Source: Bacillus pseudomycoides DSM 12442 (GTDB lineage Bacteria; Bacillota; Bacilli; Bacillales; Bacillaceae_G). Taken from it: DNA of 64,000 nt. The notes below the pieces were generated by a model. It was given only the letters and a program-made list of their open reading frames with translations. It had not been told where the DNA came from and did no database searches. Positions 1 through 7,736 of this stretch are shown in pieces. The stretch lies in contig NZ_CM000745.1 of assembly GCF_000161455.1 (NCBI RefSeq), positions 366,818 to 430,817 of the forward strand, read 5' to 3'. How positions within the stretch are numbered: the stretch's first letter is position 1; every line of letters starts with the position of its first letter. The position numbers were made by a program, and so were the translations under genes.

Positions 1-1227
1 AATACCAAACTTCTTCATAATGTCGCCTTGATATGGCTCTTCACGAATACTTGTCGTTGGACCTGCCGCTTTAATTTTCCAATTGTCATTTTCATCTTTC
101 ACTACAACTGGACCACAGTGATAAATGATTTGTCCATTTAAATCTACCGGGCAATCGTTATCCATTAAATGCTTATGAATTGCATCACGACCTGTGTACA
201 TCATCCCGTTAATGGTAACGACATCTCCAACGCGAAGTTCACGAATTTGCTCCTCTGTAATTGGTGCCTGCAGTACAATTTCACGCTGCTCACTTTTTGC
301 GTGCTCCACTTCTTGTTGAAGTGTATTTTCACCTTCTTGATATAACCAATCGATAATCTCACCTGTTTCAGGATGAATTGTTACACCAAGGCGACGATAC
401 GCCCAACAATTATATGCAACAGACACATAGAAACTAGCTGGCAGACGATTGTATACTCCAATTTTACAACCAAGTAAGGTTGTTTCTCCACCAAATCCCA
501 TCGTACCAATGCCAAGCTTGTTCGCATTCTCTAATACGTATTCTTCAAGCTTCTGTAATTCAGGAATTGGATTCACATCATCTAATGTGCGAAATAGTTG
601 GTTTTTTGCCAACTCATAACCTGACGTACGGTCTCCCCCGATACCAACACCGATTACTCCTGCACTACACCCTTGTCCTTGTGCTTGATATACCGCATGA
701 AGAAGGCATTTGCGAATCCCTTCTAAATCACGACCTGCTCGTCCAAGTCCTTCTAATTCACAAGGTAAGCTATACTGAATATTTTTATTTTCACAGCCGC
801 CTCCTTTTAAAATTAAACGAGCATCAATATAATCTTTCTCCCACTGCTCAAACTTAATCACAGGTGTACCTGGTCCTAAGTTATTACCGCTATTATCTCC
901 GAAAAGAGAATCAACAGAATTCGGACGAAGTTTCCCGTCCTGTGTCGCCCGCTCAAGCGCACTGTAAATTGCTTCTTTCATTTGTAATTGATTTACGCCA
1001 ACTGGTGTATAAATTTTGAAGGTTGGCATCCCTGTATCTTGGCAAATTGGAGAGATGTTTTCATCTGCCATTTTAATATTATTTGTAATGGTGCCAAGCG
1101 CCATTGCAGAACGAGTCCCTGCATTTTCTCGTTCTTTTGCTCGTTGAATTGCACGACGAACATCTTTCGGTAAATTCGTTGATGTTTCAACAATCAGTTG
1201 ATACATACTTTCTTGAAGCTTTTCCAT
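1..1227 (-). CDS. fumA: Class I (iron-sulfur) fumarate hydratase, 3' end outside window
   Basis: Oxygen-sensitive fumarase of the TCA cycle, interconverting fumarate and malate in the cytoplasm. About 409 residues are present; the family is about 500 long, so the C-terminal part lies beyond the window edge. The ATG at 1227 is preceded by GGGGGAAG-type Shine-Dalgarno sequence. The N-terminal alpha domain shows the cluster-binding motif ICQDTGMP (Cys62), then a glycine-rich LILKGGGCEN segment and LGCKIG, the positions of the other expected cluster cysteines. Family membership is clear from the continuous similarity. No neighbouring gene looks co-transcribed upstream. Confidence 0.9.
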   Translation of the reverse strand, partial: MEKLQESMYQLIVETSTNLPKDVRRAIQRAKERENAGTRSAMALGTITNNIKMADENISPICQDTGMPTFKIYTPVGVNQLQMKEAIYSALERATQDGKLRPNSVDSLFGDNSGNNLGPGTPVIKFEQWEKDYIDARLILKGGGCENKNIQYSLPCELEGLGRAGRDLEGIRKCLLHAVYQAQGQGCSAGVIGVGIGGDRTSGYELAKNQLFRTLDDVNPIPELQKLEEYVLENANKLGIGTMGFGGETTLLGCKIGVYNRLPASFYVSVAYNCWAYRRLGVTIHPETGEIIDWLYQEGENTLQQEVEHAKSEQREIVLQAPITEEQIRELRVGDVVTINGMMYTGRDAIHKHLMDNDCPVDLNGQIIYHCGPVVVKDENDNWKIKAAGPTTSIREEPYQGDIMKKFGI

Positions 1228-1472
1228 TGTTACTTCCCCCTCAATTGTGAACGCTACCAAAACGCTACGAGATGAAATTTTCACCCTTAAGTCTCTAGAG
1301 TCTTTGTTTTTATTTTATGACTCTTAAGATCAAACGAAATTTTTCACAACTTGATTATACCCTTTTTTCCATATTCCTTCTATTTAATCGGGCAGGAAAT
1401 CTATATATTTTCTAATAAAACAGCGCATTTACAGAAAACGGCTACCAATATATAATTGGTAGCCGTTTTATA

Positions 1473-1655
1473 TTATTCGTCTTTTTTAAATTGCTCACAT
1501 TTCAGTTCTAATTCATCTAACATCGCAAGAAGACGATCTACATCTTCTAATTCTACCTCTTCTGGTTCAATTGTATCAATTACTTCGATGAACATATTTA
1601 AACGTTCTTTTAAATATACTAATTGTGAATCTTTATCTTGAATTGCTTTTCCCAC
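1473..1655 (-). CDS. SE1561-family small protein
   Basis: A 60-residue acidic, helix-forming protein of the SE1561 family, whose function is unknown to me. The longest frame starts at 1700, but a GTG at 1655 is preceded by AAGGAG at good spacing and begins with VGKAIQDKDSQ, where the recognisable family sequence starts. I therefore place the start at 1655. Glu/Leu-rich heptads (YLKERLNMF, VDRLLAMLDELEL) suggest a short coiled coil. It stands alone between fumA and yfkAB. Confidence 0.7.
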   Translation of the reverse strand: MGKAIQDKDSQLVYLKERLNMFIEVIDTIEPEEVELEDVDRLLAMLDELELKCEQFKKDE

Positions 1656-1912
1656 AAAGGCACTCTCCTTTTTATTCGAGTTACTCTTATTATACCGCAA
1701 AAATGATTATCACGAACATGAATTTTCATCATTTTTGCCACAATACTTGATTACATACAAGCAGACATTTAAATTACTTCCTCCATCACTTGAAGTGAAA
1801 TCAACAGATGAAGAATTTTTGTTACAAAAAGTTTCACTTTATAAAACGTCCATATTCTTCTATTATAGAGGATGGACAAATTGTTATTTCAACAGTCAAA
1901 GGAGTATTTCAG

Positions 1913-3040
1913 ATGAGTATATCACAAACAATGAAGCCGATTACTCCTTCTTACGATCCATGGGAAGCGTATATGGACCTTGAAGAGTACGGCAAACTAC
2001 TATTAACAAACGTTGAATTTACAACGACAACGTTATGCAATATGCGCTGTGAGCATTGTGCTGTTGGTTATACATTACAGCCAAAAGATCCAAATCCGCT
2101 TCCAATGGAACTTTTATTAAAACGATTAGATGAGATTCCTCATTTACGTTCTTTAAGTATTACGGGCGGAGAACCAATGCTCTCAAAAAAATCCGTCGAC
2201 AACTATGTAACACCACTCTTAAAATATGCCCATGAACGAGGCGTTCGCACTCAAATCAACTCAAACTTAACTATAGATTTAGCCCGTTATGAACAAATTA
2301 TTCCTTATTTAGATGTGTTGCATATTTCACATAACTGGGGAACAATTGATGATTTCGTTGAAGGTGGATTTGCAATGATGGAGCGCAAACCTACTTATGA
2401 ACAACGTGCTAAACTATTTGAACGAATGATTACAAATAGTAAAGCTTTATCAGATGCAGGTGTTCTCGTGTCAGCAGAAACAATGTTAAATAAACGTACC
2501 CTACCACATATTGAACACATTCATCGTCAAATCGTCGAAGAAATGGGCTGTAAGCGCCATGAAGTACACCCTATGTACCCAAGTGATTTTGCTAGCAACC
2601 TTGAAATTTTAACAAAAGATGAAATTCGAAGTGCAATCGAGCATTTATTAGATATTCGTGATGAAAATATATGGATGTTATTTGGCACACTACCTTTCTA
2701 CGCATGTAGTAATGATGAACGTGACTTAGCTACATTAAGAAAATTACATTTAAGCAAAAACGTGACGGTTCGTAACGATCCAGATGGGCGTTCTCGCTTA
2801 AATGTAAATATTTTTGATGGCAACATTATCGTAACAGACTTTGGTGATATTCCACTGCTTGGTAACATTCAAACAAACACATTACAAGAAGCCTACGACA
2901 GATGGTGTAGTTCGAAAACAGCGAAATCATTAAGTTGTCACTGCCCTGCTGTAAAATGCCTTGGGCCAAATATTCTTGTGAAAAACAGCTATTATCCAAC
3001 CGAGGATTTCTTAACAAAAGAAACAAATATTACACTGTAG
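1913..3040 (+). CDS. yfkAB: Radical SAM/CxCxxxxC motif protein YfkAB
   Basis: A 375-residue radical SAM protein, matching the roughly 373 residues known for YfkAB. The chosen ATG at 1913 follows AAAGGAG; the frame stays open 35 codons further upstream without a good binding site. The SAM-cluster motif CxxxCxxC is at Cys42, Cys46 and Cys49 (LCNMRCEHC), followed by the glycine-rich SITGGEP. The C-terminus carries the CHCPAVKC motif that names the family and may bind an auxiliary cluster. The substrate is not known to me. In B. subtilis it also neighbours yfkD and the yfkE antiporter gene, so this is conserved synteny. Confidence 0.9.
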   Translation: MSISQTMKPITPSYDPWEAYMDLEEYGKLLLTNVEFTTTTLCNMRCEHCAVGYTLQPKDPNPLPMELLLKRLDEIPHLRSLSITGGEPMLSKKSVDNYVTPLLKYAHERGVRTQINSNLTIDLARYEQIIPYLDVLHISHNWGTIDDFVEGGFAMMERKPTYEQRAKLFERMITNSKALSDAGVLVSAETMLNKRTLPHIEHIHRQIVEEMGCKRHEVHPMYPSDFASNLEILTKDEIRSAIEHLLDIRDENIWMLFGTLPFYACSNDERDLATLRKLHLSKNVTVRNDPDGRSRLNVNIFDGNIIVTDFGDIPLLGNIQTNTLQEAYDRWCSSKTAKSLSCHCPAVKCLGPNILVKNSYYPTEDFLTKETNITL

Positions 3041-3048
3041 CAAAAAAA

Positions 3049-3071
3049 ACGTCAGCATATTTAGCTGACGT
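3049..3071. terminator. Bidirectional terminator between yfkAB and yfkD
   Basis: Stem ACGTCAGC/GCTGACGT, A-run on the left and T-run on the right, so it can serve both converging genes. Confidence 0.85.
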
Positions 3072-3079
3072 TTTTTTTG

Positions 3080-3877
3080 CTATTGTGGATAAGGCGAAGA
3101 AATAAATTTAAAGGATACATAATCTTGTATAGGAATAGATGCCCCAATTCCTTGTGAAGTAATATTTTTAATGACAAGCCTCTTCTGATTTCCTTTTAAA
3201 ACAAGATATACTTCTCCAAATGTAACTTTTCCTTTTTCATTTACCGCTGGTGTATATGCATATAAATACCCAAGTTGTTTTGGACTGATATTATATACAC
3301 GCTCATTTCCAGTACCATAACCAATTGTTGTTTTAAAAGAAAGAGGAAGCTGCACCTTCTCCATCGCCTTTAAAAGAATCATCTTTTTCACATCATCTGT
3401 ATCTTTAATATAGGCTGTTAAACCACCTTCTACCGTTTTTTGCGATTCTTGTTTGTACCGAAGCGGATATAACCGCTCCACACCACGGTTATCATATACA
3501 TTACGATTTACTTGCTTATATTCCCAATTTATCGCTGTATCTGTTGATTCATAATTTAACGGCCATTGACCTAAATAAATTTTCGCCCTATATCCAACTG
3601 CAAGAGGTGCATTTGAAATCGAAGTTTCATTAAACAACCGAATTAAATCTGGGTTTTCGATTCGAATGGTCGATGTTTTCAGTAATTCTTTCGCTAGTTC
3701 ACTTGGCTGCAAACGCGGTAAATCTTGCGCTTCATTTGGATACGTATTGTCCTTTGAAATATTCAAAACAGATGAAGGCATCTTTACGTTTATTGTTGTC
3801 TTTGCAGAGCTACTATAAGGAAATAATAAAATAAACGAGACCATAGTTGAAAGACATATGCTGTACACTCGTTTCAC
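3080..3877 (-). CDS. yfkD: YfkD family secreted protein
   Basis: A 265-residue protein with an N-terminal signal peptide (basic MKR, hydrophobic stretch to about residue 24, SSA end) and no transmembrane segment afterwards, so it is probably exported. It starts at GTG with AAGGGG about eight bases upstream. It matches the YfkD family, whose biochemical role is unknown to me. Its position between yfkAB and the Ca2+/H+ antiporter gene is the same as in B. subtilis. Confidence 0.85.
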   Translation of the reverse strand: MKRVYSICLSTMVSFILLFPYSSSAKTTINVKMPSSVLNISKDNTYPNEAQDLPRLQPSELAKELLKTSTIRIENPDLIRLFNETSISNAPLAVGYRAKIYLGQWPLNYESTDTAINWEYKQVNRNVYDNRGVERLYPLRYKQESQKTVEGGLTAYIKDTDDVKKMILLKAMEKVQLPLSFKTTIGYGTGNERVYNISPKQLGYLYAYTPAVNEKGKVTFGEVYLVLKGNQKRLVIKNITSQGIGASIPIQDYVSFKFISSPYPQ

Positions 3878-3928
3878 CTACTTTACCCCTTCCTAATTTA
3901 AGAGTGTATAAATCATTTAAATAGCTAT

Positions 3929-4124
3929 TAAATACAAATTGAAAAACCGACATAAAACCTTTCTTTTTAGGTGGGATAGAGCATCTGGTCATGCATAAAA
4001 GCGGTCAGATCCTCTTCCTGCCCCCATGCCAAGTGAAAACAAAGAGAGAAAACAAGTGCATGTCACCTTTTGTTCTTCGTAGCAGCGACTTATATGCCTG
4101 CAAATCAAAATGGATTTATATATT
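3929..4124 (+). repeat. Dispersed ~190-bp repeat, copy A
   Basis: First of four copies of a non-coding repeat in this window. Conserved blocks are ACAAATTGAAAAA at one end, TTTAGGTGGGA, AGCGGTCAG, CCCCATGCCAAGT, TTTTGTTCTTCG, GCAGCGACTTATAT, and AAAATGGATTTATATAT at the other end. It sits between yfkD and the antiporter gene. It is probably one of the bcr-type B. cereus-group repeats; I cannot give its number. Confidence 0.8.
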
Positions 4125-4170
4125 AACTATCTCTATTATTTTCTCTCCGTAATATTGTTATCCCAATTTT

Positions 4171-5226
4171 TTATAACAAGTAAAAGCCAATTCCCATAAT
4201 GAAATAAGCGGCTAATAATGTTCCTCCTTCAAACCAGTTCGTATCTCCATCATTTGAAATTGCAATTGTTAAAAAGACCGCTGTAATCATGGACACAAGT
4301 TCCGGCATTGTAAATACAAGGGGCATTTTTACCGTAAAAAACATCGAAAGTATGATGAGAACAGGGGCAACGAACATGGCAACCTGCAAGGTTGAACCGA
4401 CTGCAATTTCAACTGCAATATTCACTTTATTTTTATAAGCCATAATAATTGCAGAGGCATGCTCCGCGGCGTTACCAACAATCGCAACAATGATAACCCC
4501 GATAAATAATTCCGACCATCCAAATGATTTTGCTACCGTTTCAAATGTATGAACAAGCGCCTCGGATACATAAGCAACAGCCGCTGTTGCAATCGCTAAA
4601 ATAAGTAATGCTTTCCCTTTTGACCATTCAGGCTCTTCCTCATGTTCTACTTCATCGCTTTTATGCTGATACACACCACGATGCGTAACCAGTTTAAAGA
4701 ATAGTGCGGCTAAATACATGACAATCATGATGATTGAAACCCCAATACTTAATTGATATGTTTTGTCTATACTCATCTTCATTGAAAAAACTTCTGGAAT
4801 AACAAATGCTACAACAACTGCAAATATTAGTAAGGCCGAATTATGCCTTGCATCATAAACATTAAAACTTTGTCTTTTATACTTGAGCCCTCCTACAAAA
4901 AAAGAAAGACCTCCAACTAACAATAAATTGCCAAGAACGGAACCAGTTAGTGAAGCAAGTACGACTTCAGTTAGCCCTGCTTGTAATGCAAAAACTGAAA
5001 TGATAAGTTCAACCGCATTCCCGAAGGTTGCATTTAATAGCCCACCAATTCTTGGTCCAGAGACAATAGCTAAACTTTCTGTCGCTCTTCCCATAAAAGC
5101 AGCGAGAGCAATAATTGTAATGCAATACACAGCAAACATAATTGTTTGTGGCCAATGCAACGTATTTCCAAGAATAGAAAGCGGTACACCAGCAAGTGCA
5201 AGTATTAAGAAAATTTTATTAAACAT
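4171..5226 (-). CDS. cax: Calcium/proton antiporter (CaCA family, YfkE/ChaA type)
   Basis: Integral membrane Ca2+/H+ exchanger of about 11 segments. The duplicated ion-binding alpha repeats are visible as GNAVELIIS in the first half and GNAAEHASA in the second, separated by an acidic cytoplasmic loop (HKSDEVEHEEEPE). The second ATG at 5226 is chosen: AAAGG then has normal spacing and the product is 351 residues, the length known for B. subtilis YfkE. It lies next to yfkD as in B. subtilis. Likely role: export of calcium or other divalent cations. Confidence 0.88.
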   Translation of the reverse strand: MFNKIFLILALAGVPLSILGNTLHWPQTIMFAVYCITIIALAAFMGRATESLAIVSGPRIGGLLNATFGNAVELIISVFALQAGLTEVVLASLTGSVLGNLLLVGGLSFFVGGLKYKRQSFNVYDARHNSALLIFAVVVAFVIPEVFSMKMSIDKTYQLSIGVSIIMIVMYLAALFFKLVTHRGVYQHKSDEVEHEEEPEWSKGKALLILAIATAAVAYVSEALVHTFETVAKSFGWSELFIGVIIVAIVGNAAEHASAIIMAYKNKVNIAVEIAVGSTLQVAMFVAPVLIILSMFFTVKMPLVFTMPELVSMITAVFLTIAISNDGDTNWFEGGTLLAAYFIMGIGFYLL

Positions 5227-5413
5227 ATTTTCCATCCTTTCATCGTATGTATTTCCCCCACTATTATCATTATTCTTCTCCTAACTTGTCCCATTTCATC
5301 ACAAATACGTTTAAAAAATACGATTGAAGAAAAAAGTATGAAAGAGTGTAAAAAATTTTAAGCAACAAGTTTCCGCAGAATGAAATTACGGATAACAGAA
5401 AGGGGCTCAAAAA

Positions 5414-5830
5414 ATGAATTTAAAAGAAAAAATTGCAACTATTATTGAAGGACAAAGAACAGGTGTATTAGCTACCGTGCGTGAAAATAAGCCACATAGC
5501 TGTTTTATGATGTTTTTTCATGAAGACTTTGTATTATATGTCGCAACAGATCGTAATTCCAAAAAGGTAGTAGATATCGAACAAAATTCAAATGTACACG
5601 TGCTACTCGGAAGAGAAGGGAAGAAATGGGATGAAGATTATATCGAAGTAGAAGGCACCGCTTCAATTGAAGAAGAGCAAACATTAAAAAATAAATTTTG
5701 GAACAACAACTTAAAACGCTGGTTACTCGGCCCTGAAGATCCTAACTATGTACTTATAAAGATCAATCCAAATACAATTTACTACATCGATAGTGCTGGT
5801 ACGACTCAACCAGAGTTTTTACGACTGTAA
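5414..5830 (+). CDS. Pyridoxamine 5'-phosphate oxidase-like flavin-binding protein
   Basis: A 138-residue single-domain split-barrel protein of the PNPOx-like/general stress protein 26 group. The pattern TGVLATVRENKPHSCFMMFF followed by LYVATDRNSKKV is typical of FMN-binding split barrels, and the length suits a homodimer. The binding site GAAAGGGG precedes the ATG. The substrate cannot be read from the sequence; true PNPOx activity is unlikely for these short members. It is monocistronic and followed directly by a terminator. Confidence 0.75.
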   Translation: MNLKEKIATIIEGQRTGVLATVRENKPHSCFMMFFHEDFVLYVATDRNSKKVVDIEQNSNVHVLLGREGKKWDEDYIEVEGTASIEEEQTLKNKFWNNNLKRWLLGPEDPNYVLIKINPNTIYYIDSAGTTQPEFLRL

Positions 5831-5838
5831 TTCAAAAA

Positions 5839-5864
5839 CAAGCCCTTTAAAAGGGCTTGTTTTG
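5839..5864 (+). terminator. Terminator of the PNPOx-like gene
   Basis: Stem AAGCCCTTTAAAAGGGCTT followed by TTTT. Confidence 0.85.
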
Positions 5865-5979
5865 TCGAAAAGTTCTTATCAAAAAAAAGATAAAAAAGAT
5901 GGAACTTTCTAAAGATTCTGTTATATAATAGTATCAACTTAAATAAACTGTATTAAAACAGATTGGGAGGAGAAACAAA

Positions 5980-6129
5980 ATGATGAAAAGAGAAGAACGG
6001 AAAAATATGATTGAGTTTATTGAAAAGAAAAAGGGAATTGAGCGTGAAGAGCTTTTATTTATGACAGATGATGAAGTAGAACACATTTATAATGTAACGT
6101 ACTTTTTATATGAAGAAATTGCAGAATAA
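5980..6129 (+). CDS. BH0509-type small protein
   Basis: A 49-residue reading frame with a strong GGGAGGAG site seven bases before ATGATG. The product is charged: a basic N-terminus (MMKREERKNMIEF) followed by an acidic DDEVEHIYN segment. It resembles the small BH0509 family (EEVEHIYN-like core). It has its own terminator at 6136-6172, which supports real expression. Function unknown. Confidence 0.7.
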   Translation: MMKREERKNMIEFIEKKKGIEREELLFMTDDEVEHIYNVTYFLYEEIAE

Positions 6130-6135
6130 TAGATC

Positions 6136-6172
6136 AAAGGCCCATCTAACATCTTTATGTTAGATGGGCCTT
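6136..6172 (+). terminator. Terminator of the 49-residue gene
   Basis: Long stem AAAGGCCCATCTAACAT with its complement, loop CTTT, ending in TTT. Confidence 0.85.
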
Positions 6173-6222
6173 TACTATTTTCATAGTTATATTCAAAACA
6201 TCCTCTTGCTATCCGTTATACT

Positions 6223-6237
6223 TGAGAATGATTTTCA
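6223..6237 (+). promoter_or_regulatory. Candidate Fur box
   Basis: TGAGAATGATTTTCA matches the 7-1-7 Fur consensus TGATAATNATTATCA at 12 of 14 defined positions. It lies just before a TATAAT at 6240-6245, about 35 bases ahead of the EamA gene start, a position fit for repression. No binding data are visible. Confidence 0.5.
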
Positions 6238-6270
6238 TGTATAATAATACAAGACTGGAGGAATTTTACT

Positions 6271-6699
6271 ATGAGTTCATGGCTATTATTCGCATTATTA
6301 TCAGCAATTGCTGCAGCACTTGTATCCATTTTTGGAAAATTTGGTTTAGAAGGAATCGATGCCAATGTGGCAACAACTATCCGTTCAATCATCATGGCAC
6401 TATTTATGATAGGTGTAATTATGATACAAGGTAAATTTCAAAATATTGGTGACGTTCTAATGAATAAAAAAGCACTGCTATTTATCACGTTAAGTGGTAT
6501 AGCTGGTGCCTCATCATGGCTGTTTTATTTTCTCGCCTTAAAAACAGGAAAAGTTTCACAAGTTGCTCCTGTAGATAAATTAAGTGTTGTATTTTCAATT
6601 ATTCTTGCAATAATTATATTAGGCGAAAAATTAAACTTCATGACTGGAATGGGTGTTGTATGTATTACAGCAGGTGTTCTCTTCATTGCTTTCAGCTAA
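6271..6699 (+). CDS. Half-size EamA/DMT transporter
   Basis: A 142-residue membrane protein holding a single EamA repeat with about five segments. Full EamA transporters carry two such repeats, so this one probably works as a dimer, like SMR-type proteins. The C-terminal APVDKLSVVFSIILAIIILGE segment is the typical EamA signature. AGACTGGAGG precedes the ATG. A Fur-like operator in its promoter hints that it is expressed under iron limitation, but the substrate is unknown. Confidence 0.8.
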   Translation: MSSWLLFALLSAIAAALVSIFGKFGLEGIDANVATTIRSIIMALFMIGVIMIQGKFQNIGDVLMNKKALLFITLSGIAGASSWLFYFLALKTGKVSQVAPVDKLSVVFSIILAIIILGEKLNFMTGMGVVCITAGVLFIAFS

Positions 6700-6725
6700 A
6701 AACCGCTTAACTAGCGGTTTTTTTT
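6699..6725. terminator. Bidirectional terminator
   Basis: AAACCGCT/AGCGGTTT with a T-run; serves the EamA gene and overlaps the end of the convergent DedA-family gene. Confidence 0.8.
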
Positions 6726-7303
6726 CTTCTTATGTAGAGCCATACAATAAGTACAACTACTACTGAGATAATTAAAATCCACATTCCATAATGATGCAAA
6801 CTATATTCAACAAAGCGCCACTTCTCTCCAAGTTTCCATCCAAGTCCAATAAAAACGCTAATCCAGATGAAAGCACCACCGTATGCGTATAGACAAAATC
6901 TCCAAAACGTTAAATTTGACATACCAGCAAAATATGCAGTTAAATGACGAACTCCTGGTATAAAATATCCAATCATTATTAAAAAAGGACCATATTTTTC
7001 AAACAAAACATGCGTTTTTTCAATTTGCTTTTCTTTAATTCCTATCTTTGGACCATATTTTTTTAATACAGGCAGTCCAAGTTTTAAGCCAAGTATGTAA
7101 CTTAAAGTAATTCCAAGTACCGCACCAGCCATTCCACTTAAAAAAGCAGCTGTCCCTGACATAGTTCCTTTCGAAATATTATAACCAACAAACGTCAGCA
7201 AAAACTCATCTGGTATTGGCAGACCCACTATTCCACCCGCAAGAGCTATAATAATTCCCAAATACCCATAATGTGAGATTAACTCACCAATATGTTGTTC
7301 CAT
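6707..7303 (-). CDS. DedA family membrane protein
   Basis: A 198-residue DedA/SNARE-associated protein. Visible hallmarks are the glycine-rich GGIVGLPIPDEFLL motif near the N-terminus and GYFIPGVRHLTAYFAGM with the conserved arginine, followed by C-terminal membrane segments and a KKT tail. These proteins take part in lipid flipping and membrane homeostasis. The frame is open to 7327, but the internal ATG at 7303 (MEQHIGEL) gives the usual family start and length, with AGGATG upstream. Confidence 0.85.
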   Translation of the reverse strand: MEQHIGELISHYGYLGIIIALAGGIVGLPIPDEFLLTFVGYNISKGTMSGTAAFLSGMAGAVLGITLSYILGLKLGLPVLKKYGPKIGIKEKQIEKTHVLFEKYGPFLIMIGYFIPGVRHLTAYFAGMSNLTFWRFCLYAYGGAFIWISVFIGLGWKLGEKWRFVEYSLHHYGMWILIISVVVVLIVWLYIRRKKTAS

Positions 7304-7736
7304 TTGGATGACACATCCTATGCACAATCGTTATTCCATATTGTACCCTCTCTATCTTTTAAGCAAACATGGTATACATATTCACTATACATCGTTTTTA
7401 TAATGAACTCTACTCCTATTCATCTTACCTGTAATGAAACTTTTTACTACTTTTAATCTTCATTTTTCAGGACCTTAAGGTGTGAATGCATATTGTCCAC
7501 GAATAGCGTGATAAATCCATACTTCACTTCATAATTATAAGAAAATCCGACTTCCCAAGCGTGATTTTTGTTACAATAAAGAAAAGTTACATTTAGCATC
7601 GGTTTGACTCTCAAGAAAAATGATATAGGCAGTAAACATATATTTAAAAAGATTACATGCATCTTCCATCCGTGTAGAGTACTATGCATCCTTTTACATA
7701 AAAATCATTTTTCTAAATTATACAGGGGGAAAAAAC
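7304..7736. other. Non-coding interval with no confident gene
   Basis: Over 400 bases before the dynamin-like gene. A minus-strand frame at 7453-7689 exists, but it lacks a ribosome binding site and recognisable similarity. GGGGGAAAAAAC right before 7737 is the binding site of the next gene. I see no repeat or structured RNA. Confidence 0.5.

Noticed and set aside
5300..5345. Sigma-B-like promoter before the PNPOx-like gene
   Set aside because: GTTTAA is present but no GGGTAT or GGGAAA occurs at 12-15 bases downstream.
7453..7689. Minus-strand 78-codon frame between the DedA gene and the dynamin-like gene
   Set aside because: No ribosome binding site or recognisable family; kept only as a note in the interval.
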